Notes: a model not told the origin generated them from the letters alone. Shown: positions 1 to 8,570, counted from the first letter of the stretch. The stretch: 64,000 nucleotides of DNA from JAIBBV01 sp044347745 (GCA_044347745.1 JBIKUD010000001.1:1-64000); one strand, 5' to 3'. Translations and numbers: made by a program.

Positions 1-127
1 ATGCAATTTACTATAAGCAACTTTAAGCAAGTAGCGCGCATTTATTATTCAATATCAGAGGGTTAAGTGGCCGGTAGTCTATGGGGTCGGAAAAGGGGCG
101 AGGTTGGGACGGACCAAGCGGGCGCTG
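1..127 (+). repeat. Dispersed repeat A, copy 1
   Basis: These 127 bases are identical to 4406-4532 and clearly related to 4606-4733 and 8571-8698. The shared features are an AT-rich head (ATGCAATTTACTATAAGCAA), a middle GGTTAAGTGG, and a GC-rich tail with GGGACGGACC. The copy begins at the first base of the window, so its true left end is unknown. Identity with copy 2 stops after base 127. An open frame reads from inside the repeat (GTG/ATG-like start at 104) into the truncated ATPase gene. I found no transposase in the window that could mobilise it. Confidence 0.9.
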
Positions 128-721
128 CGCAGCTACCCCGCGATTAAAGAAATTTCGCTGCTAGAGTTGCTTGCGGATATGTTACCAACCAAGGTGGGCT
201 CACCCCTATCCATAAAGAGTATCCAGGAAGATTTAGAAGTTTCGCCAAATACAGTTAGTGCTTGGATTCAACTGCTGGAGCAGGTCTATTATTGTTATCG
301 AATAGTTCCCTTTGGCGCGCCTAAAGTCAGGGCGGTAAAGAAGGCCAATAAACTCTATCTTTGGGACTGGTCTGAAATTGAGGATGTCGGTGCTAGAAGA
401 GAAAATTTGATTGCCTCTCATCTGCTAAAATTTTGCCACTGGAAGGAAGACGTTGAAGGGCACAAAATGGAATTACGCTATCTGCGTGACGTTGATGGGC
501 ATGAAATTGACTTTGTTGTACTTAAGAACAAGAAACCCATTTTTGCTGTAGAAGCCAAAAGTGGAGATACGTCGGTGTCAAAATCAATTAAGTACTTTAG
601 GGAAAGAACAAATATCCCCATATTTTATCAGGTGCATTTTTCAAGCCAAGAATACGCCGAGCCGAAAGTTCAGGTTGTCAATTTTAGAAATTTTTGTAGG
701 CAGGTGCTGGAGGGGGTTTAA
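128..721 (+). pseudogene. Truncated DUF4143-type ATPase, C-terminal half only
   Basis: This encodes about 197 residues that match the C-terminal half of DUF4143 AAA ATPases, which are usually 380-420 residues. A winged-helix-like stretch (SIQEDLEVSPNTVSAWIQLL) is followed by the conserved VKKANKLYLWDWS and a PD-(D/E)XK-like end (GHEIDFVV then VEAK). The Walker A and B ATPase half is missing. The coding frame runs backwards into repeat A (formal start at base 104), so the first eight residues would come from the repeat and are probably not native. Either the repeat replaced the 5' half or the junction is an assembly join. It is probably non-functional as an ATPase; the C-terminal domain alone might still fold. 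The other ATPases nearby are complete and lie on the opposite strand. Confidence 0.8.
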
Positions 722-767
722 GTTACGGATGCTAGAAGGGTGAAAGCACCGTGCGCCAAAGGTGGAT

Positions 768-807
768 GGGTGGGCACAGTGCAGTTAAACTCTGCCTGAG
801 CCCACCC
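768..807. repeat. GC-rich palindrome between convergent genes
   Basis: GGGTGGGC (768-775) pairs with GCCCACCC (800-807), with a second short GCAG/CTGC pairing inside the loop. It sits between the convergent ends of the truncated ATPase (721) and the exported protein gene (815). No T-run follows on either strand, so it is not a classical intrinsic terminator. It could act as a REP-like mRNA end-protecting hairpin. Confidence 0.5.
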
Positions 808-814
808 GGCGATA

Positions 815-1309
815 TTACTCTTCTATGAGTTCGACGCAATTACAGCCGTGATAAGTCGTCAATACCTCAAGGCGTGGAGTCCCGTCATCATTAAATCCGG
901 TTATTTGTGGTGGACCATCAATAGATATGTAGCCGCAGCCACAGTCTCCGCCATTCGGTCCCTTCATATCACATTTGCCTTTACACTCTGCATCAAGGGG
1001 GGAGCCCTTCGCCGTTATGGTATGTGCGCCCGCTCCGGCAATCACGGTATTCTTCTGACCATTAACGATGGCTTCTGTCTTAATGTAGAATTGGCAATCT
1101 CCCATTTTTGGGCGAGCGGCGGGAGAACCCTTTTGCTCGGACGTGGCCTCGGACAGTGTGTCATCAGCAAACACTGCGGCAGGCGAAGCAACCCAGCCAA
1201 GGGTGACTACAGTAGAGAGAATTAAACAGAGAATGGTCGACGGCTGCTCATAGCCATTAAGCAAAACCGCGAGAGCGCGCATCTTAAAATTCAATAATCC
1301 TTTTTTCAT
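815..1309 (-). CDS. Exported cysteine-rich hypothetical protein
   Basis: I do not recognise the family. The protein is 164 residues from the ATG at 1309, which has AAAGG about 12 bases upstream. A longer frame runs back to 1447, but its extra 46 residues do not look native. The N-terminus is basic (MKKGLLNFKMRALA), followed by a hydrophobic core (LILSTVVTLGWVA) and an AVFA cleavage-like site around residue 47, so it is probably exported by Sec. The mature part has seven cysteines in CxxxC, CGC and CNC arrangements, which suggests disulphides or metal binding in the periplasm. It lies convergent to the truncated ATPase and in the same orientation as two complete DUF4143 ATPases. It has no recognisable enzyme motif. 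Confidence 0.6.
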   Translation of the reverse strand: MKKGLLNFKMRALAVLLNGYEQPSTILCLILSTVVTLGWVASPAAVFADDTLSEATSEQKGSPAARPKMGDCQFYIKTEAIVNGQKNTVIAGAGAHTITAKGSPLDAECKGKCDMKGPNGGDCGCGYISIDGPPQITGFNDDGTPRLEVLTTYHGCNCVELIEE

Positions 1310-1541
1310 ATTCGTTATAACCTTTAGTAGTTGTAGTTTCCTAAACCAAGCTTGAGCAGAGCCAGGCGTAAACACGCAGACTCTCGCTAAACCGAACGCC
1401 GCATTAGCAACGTCAGTAATGTTATGTAAATTTAGGGGGGGTAGCAAAAATAAATGCAGTAATATCAGTTAGTTTGAAGGATGTTTTTAAGTGCCTGGGT
1501 ATAATTCCCAGTGTATAGCGGCGTGGAGGGAGCCTTTTAGT

Positions 1542-2786
1542 TTACGTTGCTGGGGAATGAGGCAAGATTACCTTTTGTGGGTCTAGGCCAAGAACTGTAA
1601 GAATTCCCTCCTCATATGGAAGTACTGCTACTTTCTTTCCTGACAATAGAGTGATTGAGTACGGGTTCGAGTTGGTTGATAGGCAATATAGCTCGCTTTT
1701 GGGATACTCGTTTCCAAAAAGCTCGAGTCCAGGGAGATCTTCCCTGCACACAGTAGGATTCGATTTTATCTCAATGGCTATCGGTTCTTCAGATCGGCTG
1801 CGCGATAAGACAAGATCAACCTCTGACGCCCCAGTAGAATAGAATGCCAGTGAATAGTCGAGGGAGAAATAGTCGTTCAAGCGATGGATCTCAGTAATTA
1901 TAAAAGTTTCAAAAAGCCTTCCGTACCTAGCAGATCCAGCCTCTAATGAAAGATTCAGCTCTTTTGCTGCGGCGTTTAGAACTCCGCAATCGAAAAAGTA
2001 GAACTTTGGACTTTTTATTATCTGCTTTTTAGCTGATCGATCCCATCCATTAACTTTTATTACCAGAAGAGTGTCTATTAGGATCTGAAAATAGTCTCCG
2101 ATGGTCTTGTCAGCTAGAGAAAGTTGTCTCGCCATTTTGCTAAAATTTACAACTTCGCCGTTGAGTTGAGCTGCAACATCGATAAAACTAAAAAATTTAT
2201 CGAGCTTGCGAACGAGAGCTTCTTGCTGAATTTCTTCTTTTAGGTAGGTATCCACGTATGATCGGAGAGCCAGCTCTTTTTGTTCAGCAGTGATGATAGC
2301 TGGCACAGTGCCAAACCGCAGAGCAGTTAATAAATTAAATCTATGGGCCTTTAGTTCATACGATGTAAATGGATAAAGTCGGATGGAAAGAGCTCGTGAT
2401 GCTAAAAGATTCGCGCTTTTAGATTTGAGTTTACGAGCACTGGATCCGGTGAGTAAAAATCGCACCTTATTCTTATGCTGTTCAATTAAAAGATGTGCCA
2501 CATCGAGTAAATCGGGAACCTTTTGCACTTCGTCAATTAGCACGGAGAGCACACCGCCAGTCTTCAGAGTGGCTAGTTTTTCTTCGACCTCAGCCTTCAT
2601 CTGAGAAGGGTTAGTTAGTAGGCGCTTAAACTCATAGGTGTCGAGAAGATTGTATGAGAGGCGAAAATCCTGTTTCGCCAACCACTGCTCAGACATATGT
2701 GTTTTGCCCAAGCCACGAGCGCCGAGAAATAGCCCCGAAGAAGTTTTGCCCAATATTTTCGATAGGTTGACGATCCTTGAGAACAT
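1542..2786 (-). CDS. AAA ATPase with DUF4143 C-terminal domain (1)
   Basis: 414 residues, the usual length for this family. The N-terminal P-loop domain has Walker A GARGLGKT near residue 24, Walker B VLSVLIDEVQ near 100, and the sensor-like LLTGSSARKL near 115. The C-terminal half carries a winged-helix-like segment (MARQLSLADKTIGDYFQIL) and the DUF4143 core (IIKSPKFYFFDCGVL). It ends with a PD-(D/E)XK-like pattern (SEVDLVLS, then IAIEIKS). The biochemical role of these proteins is not firmly established; they are often multi-copy in accessory DNA. The nuclease-like fold is inferred from the motif. The gene stands alone, with 138 bases to the next ATPase gene upstream and 232 bases to the exported protein gene. 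It is distant in sequence from the ATPases at 2925 and 9836, so it is a paralogue and not a recent duplicate. Confidence 0.9.
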   Translation of the reverse strand: MFSRIVNLSKILGKTSSGLFLGARGLGKTHMSEQWLAKQDFRLSYNLLDTYEFKRLLTNPSQMKAEVEEKLATLKTGGVLSVLIDEVQKVPDLLDVAHLLIEQHKNKVRFLLTGSSARKLKSKSANLLASRALSIRLYPFTSYELKAHRFNLLTALRFGTVPAIITAEQKELALRSYVDTYLKEEIQQEALVRKLDKFFSFIDVAAQLNGEVVNFSKMARQLSLADKTIGDYFQILIDTLLVIKVNGWDRSAKKQIIKSPKFYFFDCGVLNAAAKELNLSLEAGSARYGRLFETFIITEIHRLNDYFSLDYSLAFYSTGASEVDLVLSRSRSEEPIAIEIKSNPTVCREDLPGLELFGNEYPKSELYCLSTNSNPYSITLLSGKKVAVLPYEEGILTVLGLDPQKVILPHSPAT

Positions 2787-2924
2787 AACTCGGATTTTCC
2801 TAGGATATTCGAGTTAATGATACTATGGAATTATAAGTGGCGCAATAGGTACTAAGTGGACGGGGGGCCAATCTATCTATCATCTTGGGACACCCAGCCG
2901 GACCATTGGGTGCCGGGATTGTTC
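2787..2924. other. Intergenic segment with a remnant of the repeat A tail
   Basis: This short gap between two ATPase genes holds AAGTGGACGGGGGGCC (about 2854-2869). It resembles the tail of repeat A fused to its AAGTGG motif, as if the middle had been deleted. It is followed by a GGGACACCCAGCC stretch (2887-2899) whose GGACACCCAGC core also occurs at 4367-4377, near repeat copy 2. No coding signal is apparent. Confidence 0.4.
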
Positions 2925-4121
2925 TTACAACTGCTGCGGCCACTCCTCCAAAAAATTACTCTTTGTCCAGACAAATTTCTGTGGCAGTACGAGCTTGTGG
3001 TAGGCCTTTGAAATATTATGGGCCACTTCTGACCATTTAAGTTCAATTGCCCATCGTTGCGGAGAGAAGTAGTCCACCTCTCCGCTCGAACTTGCAAAAT
3101 ATCCTAATCTTTCACGACTAAGCTCAGCTCGCCTGGCCAGCGCTTCGTAGCCGACCATTTCAGCTACATGCGCCTCCCATTCATTCGGTACAGGCAAGCC
3201 CCCCATTCTGATCGCAATCCAGAAAATAATCGGATCAGTAAAATAAAACTTTTTATCCTTTCTGAATCTAGATGCGCCACTATTTGAATCGAGAGCATAG
3301 CAAGTTCTAAGCGCGAACGAATCTTCCAAAAAATGGATGTAATTTTGTACTGTATGGTGAGATGCAATCTCAGTTTTCTTTGCTAGGGTCTGTAAACTTA
3401 TTGGCGTAGCGGTGCAAACTGCTAGCTGAGCTAAAAGCCCCTCGAGAAAGGCTTTATTTTTACCCAAGCGGGTGGCATCGCCGACTAACCATCGTTCGTA
3501 AGTGTCAAAAGCTTTCTGTGGGATTTTTGCTCGGGGGCCACTTTCTGCCAGGGCGGTTGGCATGCCACCGATCTGAAAATAAAGCTTTAAAAGCTCTGCA
3601 CGTTCAAGTTTTGGCCAGCCCGTACTTAGTCGATTTGCGGCAAATTCCGCGAAGTCCATAGGTCGAAGAACAAGCTCTTGCCCATATCCAAAGCGACCAG
3701 GCATAAGATCTGCGCCCTGTCGCAATTCCCCCGCGTGTGAACCGGTAACAATAAGAACTCCACGATATCCGCTGTCGATCTCGTGCTTAACTGCCCGCGT
3801 CCACTCTTTAACAAAGGAAACTTCATCTAGAAGGATAAGAGATCGAGTCGCTGTAATTGATTTAAGAATCGTTGATAATTCTTGATAGCTCTCTACATTT
3901 TCGCAGCTAAGATAAAAAGCTCTTTGAGGTTCGCCGTATTCAAGCAGGATCTTCTTTAGCCATGAACTTTTTCCAACCTGGCGTGGCCCCCTTAATATGA
4001 ATAGGGCTGGGCCAGTTTTAGTATCAATTGGTGGGAAAACACGCCTAAATGGCGCAGATTTAAGCGCCGTAAGGTGTTTATCCTCATTTTCCCAACCACT
4101 ACTTTCCCAAAATAAATCCAT
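2925..4121 (-). CDS. AAA ATPase with DUF4143-like C-terminal domain (2)
   Basis: 398 residues. Walker A is RGPRQVGKSS near residue 48, Walker B SLILLDEVSF near 97, and the post-Walker B motif LIVTGSHAGEL near 127. The middle carries a helix-turn-helix-like stretch (LAKKTEIASHHTVQNYIHFL) followed by the DUF4143 hallmark RFRKDKKFYFTDPIIFW. It ends in the nuclease-like pattern SGEVDYF then IELKWSE. Compared with ATPase 1 it belongs to another subgroup (GPRQVGKS P-loop). The ATG at 4121 is preceded by four direct repeats with a 22-base period (4142-4215), which may bind a regulator. Its biological role is unknown. A bound partner or toxin-like activity would be guesswork. Confidence 0.9.
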   Translation of the reverse strand: MDLFWESSGWENEDKHLTALKSAPFRRVFPPIDTKTGPALFILRGPRQVGKSSWLKKILLEYGEPQRAFYLSCENVESYQELSTILKSITATRSLILLDEVSFVKEWTRAVKHEIDSGYRGVLIVTGSHAGELRQGADLMPGRFGYGQELVLRPMDFAEFAANRLSTGWPKLERAELLKLYFQIGGMPTALAESGPRAKIPQKAFDTYERWLVGDATRLGKNKAFLEGLLAQLAVCTATPISLQTLAKKTEIASHHTVQNYIHFLEDSFALRTCYALDSNSGASRFRKDKKFYFTDPIIFWIAIRMGGLPVPNEWEAHVAEMVGYEALARRAELSRERLGYFASSSGEVDYFSPQRWAIELKWSEVAHNISKAYHKLVLPQKFVWTKSNFLEEWPQQL

Positions 4122-4141
4122 ATGTTAGTGATTGTTTCATG

Positions 4142-4215
4142 TTTTGGGCATTCGCGCAACATATTTTGGGCGTTGTCTTCGTTTATTTTGGGCAATCGCA
4201 TCTATTGATTTGGGC
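4142..4215 (-). promoter_or_regulatory. Four direct repeats with an exact 22-base period upstream of an ATPase gene
   Basis: On the minus strand the motif GCCCAAAA (one copy GCCCAAAT) occurs four times. Its plus-strand positions are 4142-4149, 4164-4171, 4186-4193 and 4208-4215, spaced exactly 22 bases apart, about two helical turns. The intervening 14 bases are not conserved. The array ends 20 bases upstream of the ATG of the ATPase gene at 4121. The period is not a multiple of three, so it is not a coding repeat. The layout suggests phased binding sites for a protein, as in iterons or operator arrays. Binding and regulation are inferred. Confidence 0.6.
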
Positions 4216-4405
4216 ATACCATATGTAATCGCAGGCCCTTAATAGGGCTTTTTGCCGCTGGCGTAAGTGCTCAGCGTTTGATTTGGAAACTGCGCTGAAT
4301 CGCGGTCTATTGCCATCACACTATTTTTCTGAGGAGTACCAGGAAGATACAACGGAGCCTACTCTAGGACACCCAGCAATGTTCTAGGCGCCAGTGTTTT
4401 TAAAT

Positions 4406-4532
4406 ATGCAATTTACTATAAGCAACTTTAAGCAAGTAGCGCGCATTTATTATTCAATATCAGAGGGTTAAGTGGCCGGTAGTCTATGGGGTCGGAAAAG
4501 GGGCGAGGTTGGGACGGACCAAGCGGGCGCTG
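4406..4532 (+). repeat. Dispersed repeat A, copy 2
   Basis: Identical to 1-127. It is preceded by TAAAT and followed by unrelated sequence (GGCGCTTGCG). Together with copy 3, only 73 bases further on, it separates the ATPase group (128-4121) from the phosphorelay genes (4891-8312). The tail GGGACGGACC is at 4511-4520. Confidence 0.9.
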
Positions 4533-4605
4533 GGCGCTTGCGAAGACCTGTAGACTCGAATGGTCCTTCAGCTGGTCGTCTAGCGCCGACTAGGCTCATA
4601 TAAAA

Positions 4606-4733
4606 ATGCAAATTTACTATAAGCAACTTTAAGTAAGCAGCGCACTTTTTTATTTAATATCAGAGGGTTATGCGGTTGGTAGTCTGTGAATCATAAGAAA
4701 AGTGCAGGTTGGGACGGACCATTGTGCGCGGGG
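4606..4733 (+). repeat. Dispersed repeat A, copy 3 (diverged)
   Basis: This copy is clearly homologous to copies 1 and 2 but carries many substitutions. It keeps the head ATGCAAATTTACTATAAGC, the TATTTAATATCAGAGGG centre and the GGTTGGGACGGACC tail (4708-4720). It is preceded by TATAAAA, as is copy 4. It lies about 160 bases upstream of the receiver-kinase gene and might contribute leader or promoter sequence. No terminal inverted repeats or open reading frame are evident. Confidence 0.85.
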
Positions 4734-4890
4734 CTATTATGTCCCATCTGCCGGGCCCTAGCATCACCTCGCATAGAATGATGTTTGCTAACTATCGCTT
4801 AGAAAAGCTTTGATTCGCTTCGATATATACCCCAGGGGCTAAGTGCGGAGCATTAACCTGGCGCTACTCGCCTTGAAGAGGTTTATAAAA

Positions 4891-6117
4891 ATGAGAGTAC
4901 TAATAGCAGAAGACGATTTAGTCTCAAACAAAATGCTTGAGTGCCTGCTAACCGGTTGGGGCTATGAGGTTTGCACTTGTGCCGATGGTCAAAGCGCCTG
5001 GGATATTATTGCCTCAGATGAGCCGCCAGATATCGCCCTTCTTGATTGGTTTATGCCAGGATTGACTGGTCTCGAAGTTAGCCAGCGCTCACAGAATTTA
5101 GAAGATGGCAAAGTACAATTTCTACAGCGCATATTTATCAGCGCTACAGTAGAAAAAGAACAAATTGTACAAGCACTGCATAGTGGCGCGCACGATTTTT
5201 TACTCAAGCCAATAGATGCCAAATTGCTGCGTCTACGTTTGTCGTTGGCTGAGCGTACAATCAAAGAAAAACGCGCCTGGTTAGAAATGGACAAAGTACT
5301 ACAAAAATATACAACGCAAGTTGAGAAACTAGCGCAAGAACGCGCGAAGCAACTTGTACATGCTGAGCGTATGTCTTGTTTAGGTACAATGTGTGCTGGT
5401 GTAGCACACGAAATTAATAACCCATTAAGTTTTGTATCTGGAAATGTACAGGGGCTACAAACCTTCTGGGGCGAAATAGAGCCAATTTTGAGGCCGCACG
5501 CAGATACAAATACTAAAATTAAATTTATTCTCGAAGAATTTCCTAAAAGCACCGAGAGCATTCGTCAGGGCGTAACTCGAATCGCCAAAATAGTAAAAAG
5601 TTTGAAGCGTTATGCGGTAAAAGAAAGTAGTGAAAAACAAAAGGTCAATTTGCTGGACTGTGTAAATCAAGCAATAGAACTCAGTAAACCTGCCATCGGC
5701 AAGGGAGTTAAAATTGCGACTAATTTTTCCGAAGCTCCATTGTTGGTGCAGGGTAATCCGCTAGAAATTGAACAAGTTTTAATAAATTTGTTGGTCAACG
5801 CGGCACAAGCAATGAAAGATAAAAGTGGCGCGGCTATAGAAATTGGCGCAGATACTCAAAATGGTACCGCGATAATAACAATTGATGATTACGGCCCTGG
5901 AATACCGGATGAATTACTAAAAAAAATTTGGGAGCCATTTTTTACTACCAAACCCATTGGCCAGGGAACGGGTTTGGGCTTAGCAATTAGCATGGGCATA
6001 GTGCGTGATCATCAAGGAGACCTTAAGGTAGTGAACCGTAGTTCAGGCGGAGCACGGTTTACTCTGTCATTTCCAATAATCAACGATACTAAAGATAGTG
6101 ATGCAGCTAAGGCCTAA
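4891..6117 (+). CDS. Hybrid receiver-histidine kinase
   Basis: 408 residues from the ATG at 4891, which has a good ribosome site (GAAGAGG, nine bases away). An upstream GTG at 4843 would add 16 residues and is less likely. Residues 1-125 form a receiver domain: acidic pair EDD, phospho-acceptor Asp52 in LLDWFMPG, and Lys in LLKPID. A coiled coil follows, then a HisKA H-box (GVAHEINNP) and a HATPase domain with N box (QVLINLLVNAAQAM), G1 (DYGPGIPD), F box (EPFFTTK) and G2 (GTGLGLAI). There is no membrane segment, so it is cytoplasmic and its input is probably phosphorylation of the N-terminal receiver. It is followed by a lone receiver two bases downstream and by a CheA-like kinase, so the three form one operon. 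Codon use looks different from the core genes further right, consistent with transfer. Confidence 0.92.
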   Translation: MRVLIAEDDLVSNKMLECLLTGWGYEVCTCADGQSAWDIIASDEPPDIALLDWFMPGLTGLEVSQRSQNLEDGKVQFLQRIFISATVEKEQIVQALHSGAHDFLLKPIDAKLLRLRLSLAERTIKEKRAWLEMDKVLQKYTTQVEKLAQERAKQLVHAERMSCLGTMCAGVAHEINNPLSFVSGNVQGLQTFWGEIEPILRPHADTNTKIKFILEEFPKSTESIRQGVTRIAKIVKSLKRYAVKESSEKQKVNLLDCVNQAIELSKPAIGKGVKIATNFSEAPLLVQGNPLEIEQVLINLLVNAAQAMKDKSGAAIEIGADTQNGTAIITIDDYGPGIPDELLKKIWEPFFTTKPIGQGTGLGLAISMGIVRDHQGDLKVVNRSSGGARFTLSFPIINDTKDSDAAKA

Positions 6118-6119
6118 GC

Positions 6120-6548
6120 ATGAACCCAAAACTTCTCATTGTAGATGATGAACAAGATATCCGCGAGCTTCTTGCGCGCCACTTTCGTTTCGCTGGCTAC
6201 GAAGTAGACTTAGCAGCGAATGGTGTTGAAGCGCTACATTTACTAAGTCAAAGCAAGTTTGACATAGTAATTTCGGATATCATGATGCCTGAAATGAACG
6301 GCGTTGAACTGTTACGTAATTTACGTGACGACTACCCCATGATTCGTCCCATTATGATGACCGGATTTGTAACCTTGGAAAATGCCTTGGCTTGTATTCG
6401 TTATGGGGCAGACGCCTGTATTTTCAAACCGCTGGAAGACCTTTCTCTGCTGGATAATGCCGTCCAAGAAGCTGCTGCAAAAACACAGTACTGGATGAAG
6501 ATTCTTAAGGAGTTACGCACTCTAAAAAGCGGGAGCTCAGAGGTTTAA
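6120..6548 (+). CDS. Single-domain response regulator
   Basis: 142 residues, almost entirely a CheY-like receiver domain. The acidic pocket is VDDEQD, the phospho-acceptor is Asp53 in ISDIMMPEMNG, the conserved Thr lies in MMTGF, and Lys in IFKPLED. About 20 residues remain after the domain, too few for a DNA-binding output. It therefore probably acts by protein contact or as a relay intermediate. It starts two bases after the hybrid kinase stop and ends three bases before the CheA-like gene. The order suggests kinase to receiver to CheA-like signalling, but the direction of phosphate flow cannot be read from sequence. Confidence 0.92.
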   Translation: MNPKLLIVDDEQDIRELLARHFRFAGYEVDLAANGVEALHLLSQSKFDIVISDIMMPEMNGVELLRNLRDDYPMIRPIMMTGFVTLENALACIRYGADACIFKPLEDLSLLDNAVQEAAAKTQYWMKILKELRTLKSGSSEV

Positions 6549-6551
6549 CGT

Positions 6552-8312
6552 ATGCAGAAAGCGCCGTGTGATATTTCAATAGACCCTGAAGTATTAAATG
6601 GCTTCATTGAAGAGTCTTTAGAGTCTTTGGCTGCGCTTGATAGCTTATTTCTGCAAATTGAGCGTAACCCGCAAGATGTTAGTCCGGTACACAATATTTT
6701 CCGCGCCATTCATTCTTTAAAAGGAAATGCCCCATTTTTTGGTTTTATGAAGATGAAGGCTCTGGCTCACGATTTGGAGTCCTTGTTGGCATTTATTCGC
6801 GACGGTTCAATGCGGGCTACGCCCGCAATCATCACACATTTGCTGACCTGCGTGGATGAATTTAAAGCAATGTTAACGCGTTTACATAATGGAGGGGCTG
6901 AAGTTTTAAACCCAACTCACCACGAAGCTTTATTGCTCACTACGCGTAAATTTTTGGATAGGACTGCAGAGTCATCTCTAGTACCAGAAACACCGCCAGT
7001 TGCGCCAGTGGCTCTAGCGCAAACTAATACGGAAGCATCTGCAGCTGCACCAAAAAGTAGCAACGAACCAATGCATAAGAGCATCCGTATTGCCGAAGAA
7101 CGTATAGATACATTTTTGGCTTTTGTTGGCGAATTAATTATTGTCGGTGAAATGCTGCGTCACCTTTCGCAGCGTGTGCAGAATCCATCATCTGATCAAC
7201 GTTTTTCGCGCGATTTGTTTGCGATCAACGAAATGTTTTCGCAGCTTTCAAGTGGCCTAGAAAAAGCTATTATGTCTATTCGCAAGGTGTCGCTAAAGCC
7301 ATTGCTACAAAAAGTGCCACGCTTAGTGCGTGATATTGCGCAGGCAAAAGGCAAACAAATTGTGGTTGAAATTGTTGGTGAAGACACTGAGATAGATAAA
7401 AGTTTATTAGATTTATTAGATGCTCCCTTAACCCACATGGTACGCAACGCAGCAGATCATGGGATAGAAACTCCAGAGCAGCGTAAAATTAAAAACAAAG
7501 AAGCGCAGGGCAAAATTACAATTAATTGTCGTGAAGAAGAAAAATTTATTGTGCTCGAAGTTAAAGATGATGGCGCTGGTTTAAATTATGAGGGATTGAC
7601 TAAAAAAGCTTTATCTTTGGGCTTAATAAATGAGGGACAAAAATTAGGCGAAGAGGAGGTCGTTAACTTGCTATTTATGGCCGGTGTATCTACCGCGGCA
7701 GAGGTTAGCGATATTTCCGGGCGCGGCGTTGGTATGGACGTGGTTAAGCGCAGCATAGAGTCTGCCGGGGGTTCAATAAAAGTTGAAAGCCACGCAAATG
7801 AGGGCAGCACCTTTACTGTTAAATTAACCAAATCTGTTACTACGCAAATTATTCAAGGCTATGTGGTCGAAGTAGGTGGTAATAGTTTTGTATTACCACT
7901 TGAGCGCGTAGTGGAGGCGTGGCGTTTAGAGCCCAATGATGTCGTAAATGTGCTTGAGCAAATACCATGTATTCAGCGCCATGGTGGTACCTTGCCACTA
8001 TTAGACCTTGGTGCATATTTGGGATTTATTGATTCCAAGCCTCAGTCTAAAACTGTTCCCTATGTGAGAGGTAAAGAGTATGCAGATAAATTGGCGGTTA
8101 CATTGGTGCTACCAAACAATAATGTAGCGCTGGTCGTAGATGGGGTTTTAGGTATACGCCAACTAGTTTTGAAGACAATTGAAGGTTTAGAGTTAGAATC
8201 TAAGATTCTATTGGGCGGTGCGCTGTTAGGAAATGGCTCTATCGCACTAGTATTAGATACTGATCGTTTGGTTCAGCTAGATTCCAGCTTAGTGCAACAT
8301 AGTTCGTGTTAA
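6552..8312 (+). CDS. CheA-like histidine kinase
   Basis: 586 residues. An Hpt domain (residues 10-115) has the phospho-acceptor His54 in HSLKGNAPF. A Pro/Ala-rich linker follows (about 135-170) with no recognisable P2 CheY-binding domain. Next come a dimerisation helix pair (about 175-240), a HATPase with N box HMVRNAADHGIE, G1 DDGAGL and G2 GRGVGMDVV (about 290-430), and a CheW-like domain (about 435-580). It phosphorylates its own Hpt His and donates to receivers, presumably those in the two genes just upstream. No chemoreceptor, CheW, CheR or CheB is in the window, so a classical chemotaxis role is unsupported. The operon is bracketed by repeat A copies 3 and 4. Confidence 0.92.
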   Translation: MQKAPCDISIDPEVLNGFIEESLESLAALDSLFLQIERNPQDVSPVHNIFRAIHSLKGNAPFFGFMKMKALAHDLESLLAFIRDGSMRATPAIITHLLTCVDEFKAMLTRLHNGGAEVLNPTHHEALLLTTRKFLDRTAESSLVPETPPVAPVALAQTNTEASAAAPKSSNEPMHKSIRIAEERIDTFLAFVGELIIVGEMLRHLSQRVQNPSSDQRFSRDLFAINEMFSQLSSGLEKAIMSIRKVSLKPLLQKVPRLVRDIAQAKGKQIVVEIVGEDTEIDKSLLDLLDAPLTHMVRNAADHGIETPEQRKIKNKEAQGKITINCREEEKFIVLEVKDDGAGLNYEGLTKKALSLGLINEGQKLGEEEVVNLLFMAGVSTAAEVSDISGRGVGMDVVKRSIESAGGSIKVESHANEGSTFTVKLTKSVTTQIIQGYVVEVGGNSFVLPLERVVEAWRLEPNDVVNVLEQIPCIQRHGGTLPLLDLGAYLGFIDSKPQSKTVPYVRGKEYADKLAVTLVLPNNNVALVVDGVLGIRQLVLKTIEGLELESKILLGGALLGNGSIALVLDTDRLVQLDSSLVQHSSC

Positions 8313-8570
8313 GCACGCATTTTCTTTCAGGTATTGTGGCCCGCCTTTTAATTTCTGTCCTTCAAACTCCATCCCTACGGGAGATTTCAAAAGGAGTTCC
8401 GAATAAGCCACTCAACTGGTCCGCGACAGGCGCGTTAAGCGCTCGTGATAATTCTGCCGCTGGTGAGCGGTATATTTGTTTCTGGCTACGGCCTCGCCTG
8501 CGCAATATACTTCGCGATGAAAAATCAGTGGTAAAGGCGGAAATTCAAACTGCGCTCAGTATCTATAAAA
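8313..8570 (+). other. Degenerate segment after the CheA-like gene
   Basis: An open frame of 93 codons (8306-8587) overlaps the end of the CheA-like gene and runs into repeat A. Its product is rich in Ser, Leu and Arg, has no recognisable domain, and reads the repeat as its last residues. I see no ribosome site. It may be a decayed gene remnant or non-coding sequence. Confidence 0.3.

Noticed and set aside
4989..5561. 190-codon antisense frame inside the hybrid kinase gene
   Set aside because: It is the shadow of a well-supported kinase gene; its product is low-quality and rich in Ser and Cys.
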